From positions 1-9,485 of the forward strand of contig JAGAZG010000139.1 in assembly GCA_017940105.1 (NCBI GenBank): 9,485 nucleotides of DNA. Reading direction: 5' to 3'. Within the stretch, counting starts at the first letter, position 1; the number at the start of each line of letters is the position of its first letter. Shown piece after piece: positions 6,987-9,485 of the stretch. The notes under the pieces are model-generated. The model did no database searches. It saw only the letters and a list, made by a program, of their open reading frames with translations, and was not told the DNA's origin. The position numbers and the translations under genes were made by a program. Origin of the DNA: Mailhella sp. (lineage in GTDB: Bacteria > Desulfobacterota > Desulfovibrionia > Desulfovibrionales > Desulfovibrionaceae).

Positions 6987-8711
6987 ATGATTTTTTTTTC
7001 CGGATTTTTTAATAGATTCGTCAAGGACCGGGAGATAAGGCGCAATACTGTCTATGTGCTGCGTTTCGCTGCTGCCTTGGCGTCCATTGTCGTTGTGTTC
7101 AGCGTGCTGTTTCACTGCATCATGCTGCTTGAAGGCAGGGAATTCAGCTGGATCACGGGCGTGTACTGGACTTTGACGGTCATGTCCACCCTGGGCTTTG
7201 GCGACATCACCTTCCATTCTGATCTTGGGATGGCATTTTCCATAATTGTTCTGCTTTCAGGCATTGTGGGGCTGCTTATTGTTCTGCCCTCTGTTTTCCT
7301 GCAATTCATATACAATCCGTGGCTAGAAGCTCAGAAAAAACGGGAAGTACAGCACAGTCTGCCGTCTTCTGTGCACGGGCATGTGGTCATTGTTGGAGTA
7401 AGTCCCATTTCTAAAAACCTTGCGCAAGTCCTTACACGCTACGGCGTTGGCAACGTGTTGCTTTGCGGCAGTACGCAGGAGGCCATGAGTCTTATGGAAC
7501 AGGGGCTGCATGCCGTCGTGGGTGATTATGACGACGTGGAGGTCTACCGCAGCCTGCGCACGGATCAGGCCCGCATGGTTGTGGCCCTTGACACCGACGT
7601 GCGCAACACCAATGTCGCTTTCACTCTGCGAGAGCTCACAAGTTCCGTGCCCATGGTGTCAAGGGCAGAAAAGGACGAGTCCATAGATATACTCAAGCTT
7701 GCCGGATGCACTTGGGTGTTTCAGTTCCGCAAACTGCTGGGGCAGTCGCTGACGCGGCGCGTTGCCACAGGCAAGCTCTGTGTTTGCCAGCTTGCGGCTG
7801 TTGGTCCGCTGGTCATAGCCGAGGCCCAGGTAAAGCATACCAGTCTCGGTGGCATGACCATACGGGAAAGCGGGCTGCGTGCCAGGTTGGGCATTAATGT
7901 CGTGGGCTTGTGGAATCACGGTGTGTTTGAACAGCCTTCGGCAGATACGCTGCTTGAAGAGCAGAAAGTGCTTGTCATAGCCGGATCTCGCAATCAGGTG
8001 GAAGAATTTGCCAGAACCGTTTCTGTGGAGCGCGAAGACACTCCCGCAGGTCCGGTGCTCGTCCTTGGAGGCGGCAGAGTGGGCACGGCTGCCGCCCTTG
8101 CCCTGAAAGATCGGGGACTCGACGTCGTCGTTGTTGATAAGCAGAACGTAGCGCCTCAGATGCCTGGCATACGCGTGCAGGTAGGTGATGCCGCCGACCC
8201 GGCCACACTTGAGCGTGCTGGTATAAAAAGGGCTCCGTCCATCATTATCACTACCCACGACGACGACATAAACATTTACCTCACCATTTACTGCCGTCGC
8301 CTGCGGCCAGATGTGCAGATCATCAGCCGGACCAATCTTGACCGCAATGTCAGGGTGCTGCATTCCGCTGGAGCAACGCTGGTGCTTTCTCTTGCATCGC
8401 TGGTTTCCAACAGGATAATCAATCTCATGGAACCTGGCAGGGTCTTCATGCTTAATGAGGGGCTGAACATCTTCCGAGCTACAGCCGGAGCGGAACTTGC
8501 TGGCAAAACGCTCATTGACAGCGGCATTCGCAAGGCCAGTCGCTGCAACGTGGTGGCAGTAAAGAAGGCAGACGGCGAAATGCTCATCAACCCGGATCCC
8601 TGCAGAGAATTCAAGGCGTCTGACGAGCTTTTCCTTATAGGCGACTCAGAGGCGGAAAACCTCTATTACGAGCGATACTGGCCGGACAGGGGAAATGCGC
8701 AGGCAGGGTGA
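6987..8711 (+). CDS. Two-helix potassium channel subunit with tandem RCK (TrkA-N/TrkA-C) modules
   Basis: An inner-membrane K+ channel of the MthK/GsuK-like type. The 574 residues run: short basic N-terminus; membrane helix 1 (about 24-47); pore helix and selectivity filter STLGFGD (67-73; the GFGD variant of GYGD); membrane helix 2 (about 82-108); first RCK domain (about 131-340); and second RCK domain (about 355-568), with a canonical GGGRVG (361-366) and acidic strand end VVVVDK. The first RCK has a degenerate nucleotide loop (IVGVSPISKN instead of GxGxxG), so it may not bind NAD or a nucleotide there. Four subunits would form the pore, each supplying two RCKs to an octameric gating ring. 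The start has only a weak AGAAG site, and a run of nine T follows the ATG. It forms a single-gene unit after the gap terminator. Confidence 0.9.
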   Translation: MIFFSGFFNRFVKDREIRRNTVYVLRFAAALASIVVVFSVLFHCIMLLEGREFSWITGVYWTLTVMSTLGFGDITFHSDLGMAFSIIVLLSGIVGLLIVLPSVFLQFIYNPWLEAQKKREVQHSLPSSVHGHVVIVGVSPISKNLAQVLTRYGVGNVLLCGSTQEAMSLMEQGLHAVVGDYDDVEVYRSLRTDQARMVVALDTDVRNTNVAFTLRELTSSVPMVSRAEKDESIDILKLAGCTWVFQFRKLLGQSLTRRVATGKLCVCQLAAVGPLVIAEAQVKHTSLGGMTIRESGLRARLGINVVGLWNHGVFEQPSADTLLEEQKVLVIAGSRNQVEEFARTVSVEREDTPAGPVLVLGGGRVGTAAALALKDRGLDVVVVDKQNVAPQMPGIRVQVGDAADPATLERAGIKRAPSIIITTHDDDINIYLTIYCRRLRPDVQIISRTNLDRNVRVLHSAGATLVLSLASLVSNRIINLMEPGRVFMLNEGLNIFRATAGAELAGKTLIDSGIRKASRCNVVAVKKADGEMLINPDPCREFKASDELFLIGDSEAENLYYERYWPDRGNAQAG

Positions 8712-8735
8712 TGGGGTTGCCAGTGCTGCTTGATA

Positions 8736-9215
8736 TCAACCGCAAGGTGGAACTGAACAGGTGTGCTCTATAACGGCTTTATCTGCAAGAAGAAGTTCAA
8801 ATACCTCTCCAATATCAGCGTCAATGCAGATACTCCGCCCTTTAATTTCATAAGGGCAGGATGCTTCTCCATAATTTATGCAGGCATACACAGCTTTTTT
8901 ATTATCCATCGCTTCCTGCCAGAAGGGATATTTAATAATCACGGGAGTATTTGCTCCAACGCCAAGCTCCAGGTACAGTACATGAAGATTTGCATGTCTG
9001 TGGAGAAAATCGGAATATGCTGCTGAGGCTCTTCGCCAGCCTTCATCTTCAGTAAAAAAATCGTCTGCACGAAGATTCATGGCCGCATTTGAGCCGTCAT
9101 CTGGACATATGGGGATCAGTTCGGTAGGAATCCTCATTGAAATATCGCTGTTGCCAGGCATCTGGTACAGGCCGTTTTCATCCATTATGAAACCTTGTGC
9201 CTCCATAGCCTTCAT
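8736..9215 (-). pseudogene. C-terminal remnant of a Sir2-like NAD-dependent deacetylase
   Basis: The 159 residues match, from memory, the C-terminal half of a sirtuin group common in gut bacteria: IPTELIPICPDDG (about 29-41), MNLRADDFFTEDEGW (46-60), LYLELGVGANTPVIIKYPFW (80-99), ACINYGEA (111-118) and ICIDADIGEVFELL (129-142). The N-terminal Rossmann half with the GAGxS NAD-binding loop and the catalytic His is absent, and only part of the zinc-site cysteines remains. An in-frame TAG (9219-9221) stands two codons before the first ATG. The presumed IS66 end begins 55 bases further out. It therefore looks like a decayed fragment rather than a working enzyme. A short, newly started protein cannot be excluded, because the remaining frame is open. 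Its 3' end converges on the channel gene with 24 bases between and no strong terminator. Confidence 0.68.
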
Positions 9216-9305
9216 TGTCTATGACGGATAAATCTCTTTTAAAATCGGCAGCATCACGTCGCAGAACTTCGTAAGCGTCACGGGAACCCCATATTGTAAA
9301 AGAAA

Positions 9306-9335
9306 GCCACAGAAGGTAAAATTACCAGCTGTGGC
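9306..9335. terminator. Terminator-like hairpin, outer copy
   Basis: GCCACAG (9306-9312) pairs with CTGTGGC (9329-9335). Inside that, GGTAA (9315-9319) pairs with TTACC (9322-9326), with a 2x2 internal mismatch between the stems. GTTTTC follows on the plus strand and TTTCTTTTAC on the minus strand, so it could end transcription both ways, including that of the transposase gene. Confidence 0.55.
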
Positions 9336-9379
9336 GTTTTCATTGTAAGCGTCACGGGAACCCCATATTGTAAAAGAAA

Positions 9380-9409
9380 GCCACAGAAGGTAAAATTACC
9401 AGCTGTGGC
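9380..9409. terminator. Terminator-like hairpin, inner copy
   Basis: Identical to the hairpin 74 bases to the left, because it belongs to the second repeat copy. It begins 24 bases beyond the transposase stop codon and would be the first terminator met by transposase transcription. Confidence 0.55.
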
Positions 9410-9432
9410 GTTTTCATTCTTTGACAAAGCGA

Positions 9433-9485
9433 TTATAGAGAGGTTTTACAATTCCAGGGGAGCAGTCGTTCTAGCAGGGCTGGCG
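9433..9485 (-). CDS. IS66-family transposase, last 16 codons only
   Basis: Reading the minus strand from the right edge gives PALLERLLPWNCKTSL followed by TAA (9433-9435). The ERLLPWN segment resembles the closing LLPW(N) motif of the IS66 transposase C-terminal domain. The neighbouring GTAAGCG terminal sequence supports this. With so few residues visible the identification depends on context. The DDE catalytic core and the accessory IS66 Orf genes would lie outside the window. Confidence 0.5.
   Translation of the reverse strand, partial: PALLERLLPWNCKTSL

Larger units (their letters stand above)
9271..9418. repeat. Exact tandem duplication of a 74-bp unit (two copies) at the IS end
   Basis: Copy one is 9271-9344 and copy two is 9345-9418; I find no mismatch between them. 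Each begins GTAAGCGTCACGG and ends GTTTTCATT, and each contains the putative IS terminal repeat plus a hairpin. The unit does not continue on either side. Confidence 0.95.
9271..9485 (-). mobile_element. Right end of a probable IS66-family insertion sequence (continues past window)
   Basis: The sequence from 9271 begins GTAAGCGTCACGGGAACCCC. IS66-family terminal inverted repeats characteristically begin GTAA, often GTAAGCG. Further in, on the minus strand, is a transposase-like C-terminus ending at 9433. The element would thus be oriented leftward, with its 3' end here and the rest beyond 9485. If 9271 is the true boundary, the flanking octamer AGAACTTC (9263-9270) should be the 8-bp target duplication and recur at the other end. 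The terminal 74 bp is present twice. Confidence 0.6.

Noticed and set aside
7659..8363. A 234-codon minus-strand open frame inside the channel gene.
   Set aside because: It is antisense to the RCK domains, and its His/Arg-rich translation looks like a reverse-frame artefact.
9219..9270. Short minus-strand open stretch reading FCDVMLPILKEIYPS before a TAG, considered as the end of an upstream gene or the missing part of the sirtuin.
   Set aside because: It matches nothing I recognise, does not resemble the expected sirtuin sequence, and is too short to call.
9271..9418. Direct repeats considered as a CRISPR array.
   Set aside because: There are only two abutting 74-bp copies with no spacer between them, and each copy begins like an IS66 terminal repeat.
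9421..9449. TTGACA followed by TATAGA or TTTACA, possibly a promoter near the right edge.
   Set aside because: TATAGA is only seven bases from TTGACA, and TTTACA is a poor -10 match, so neither spacing and sequence pair is convincing.

Overview
This window looks like a bacterial chromosome of moderate GC. My tentative impression is a host-associated Desulfovibrionaceae-like Gram-negative, judged from the mix and style of proteins: a GH133 debranching enzyme, a YebE/DUF533-type TerB protein, a fused IolC kinase/aldolase next to a GAPDH, and a two-RCK potassium channel. No rRNA, tRNA or other strong taxonomic marker is present, so the assignment is weak.

Layout. (1) Positions 1-2004, minus strand: a glycogen debranching enzyme whose last few residues run off the left edge. 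(2) Positions 2285-3052, plus strand: a TerB/DUF533 protein, transcribed divergently from the debranching enzyme. Its better start is a GTG 12 bases inside the first ATG. It converges, through a shared bidirectional terminator (3077-3110), on (3) an unidentified 145-residue four-helix membrane protein (3135-3572, minus). (4) Positions 3573-3805 form an unusually structured control region: GGATAA repeats, a perfect 14-bp palindrome over a possible -10 box, and an 11-bp hairpin touching the ribosome binding site. It leads into (5) an iolC-type kinase/aldolase fusion (3806-5722), which overlaps by ATGA with (6) a GAPDH gene (5719-6768). The pair closes with a strong terminator. (7) Positions 6987-8711, plus strand: a two-helix K+ channel subunit with two cytosolic RCK modules. 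(8) Positions 8736-9215, minus strand: the C-terminal half of a sirtuin-like deacetylase lacking its NAD-binding N-terminal half, best read as a remnant. (9) Positions 9271-9485: what appears to be the right end of an IS66-family insertion sequence (last 16 codons of the transposase plus the terminal sequence), with its outermost 74 bp duplicated exactly in tandem.

How it fits together. The central two-gene operon makes metabolic sense as a short carbohydrate module. The fusion would phosphorylate and cleave a 5-dehydro-2-deoxygluconate-type sugar acid to dihydroxyacetone phosphate and malonate semialdehyde. After triose-phosphate isomerisation the GAPDH would carry the triose into lower glycolysis. 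The debranching enzyme belongs to glycogen use but is a separate transcription unit. The right edge is a decaying, mobile-element-affected junction.

Nothing here amounts to a clear new defence or mobile system. The most unusual items are the duplicated IS end, the structured leader of the orphan iolC-gap operon, and the truncated sirtuin beside the IS.
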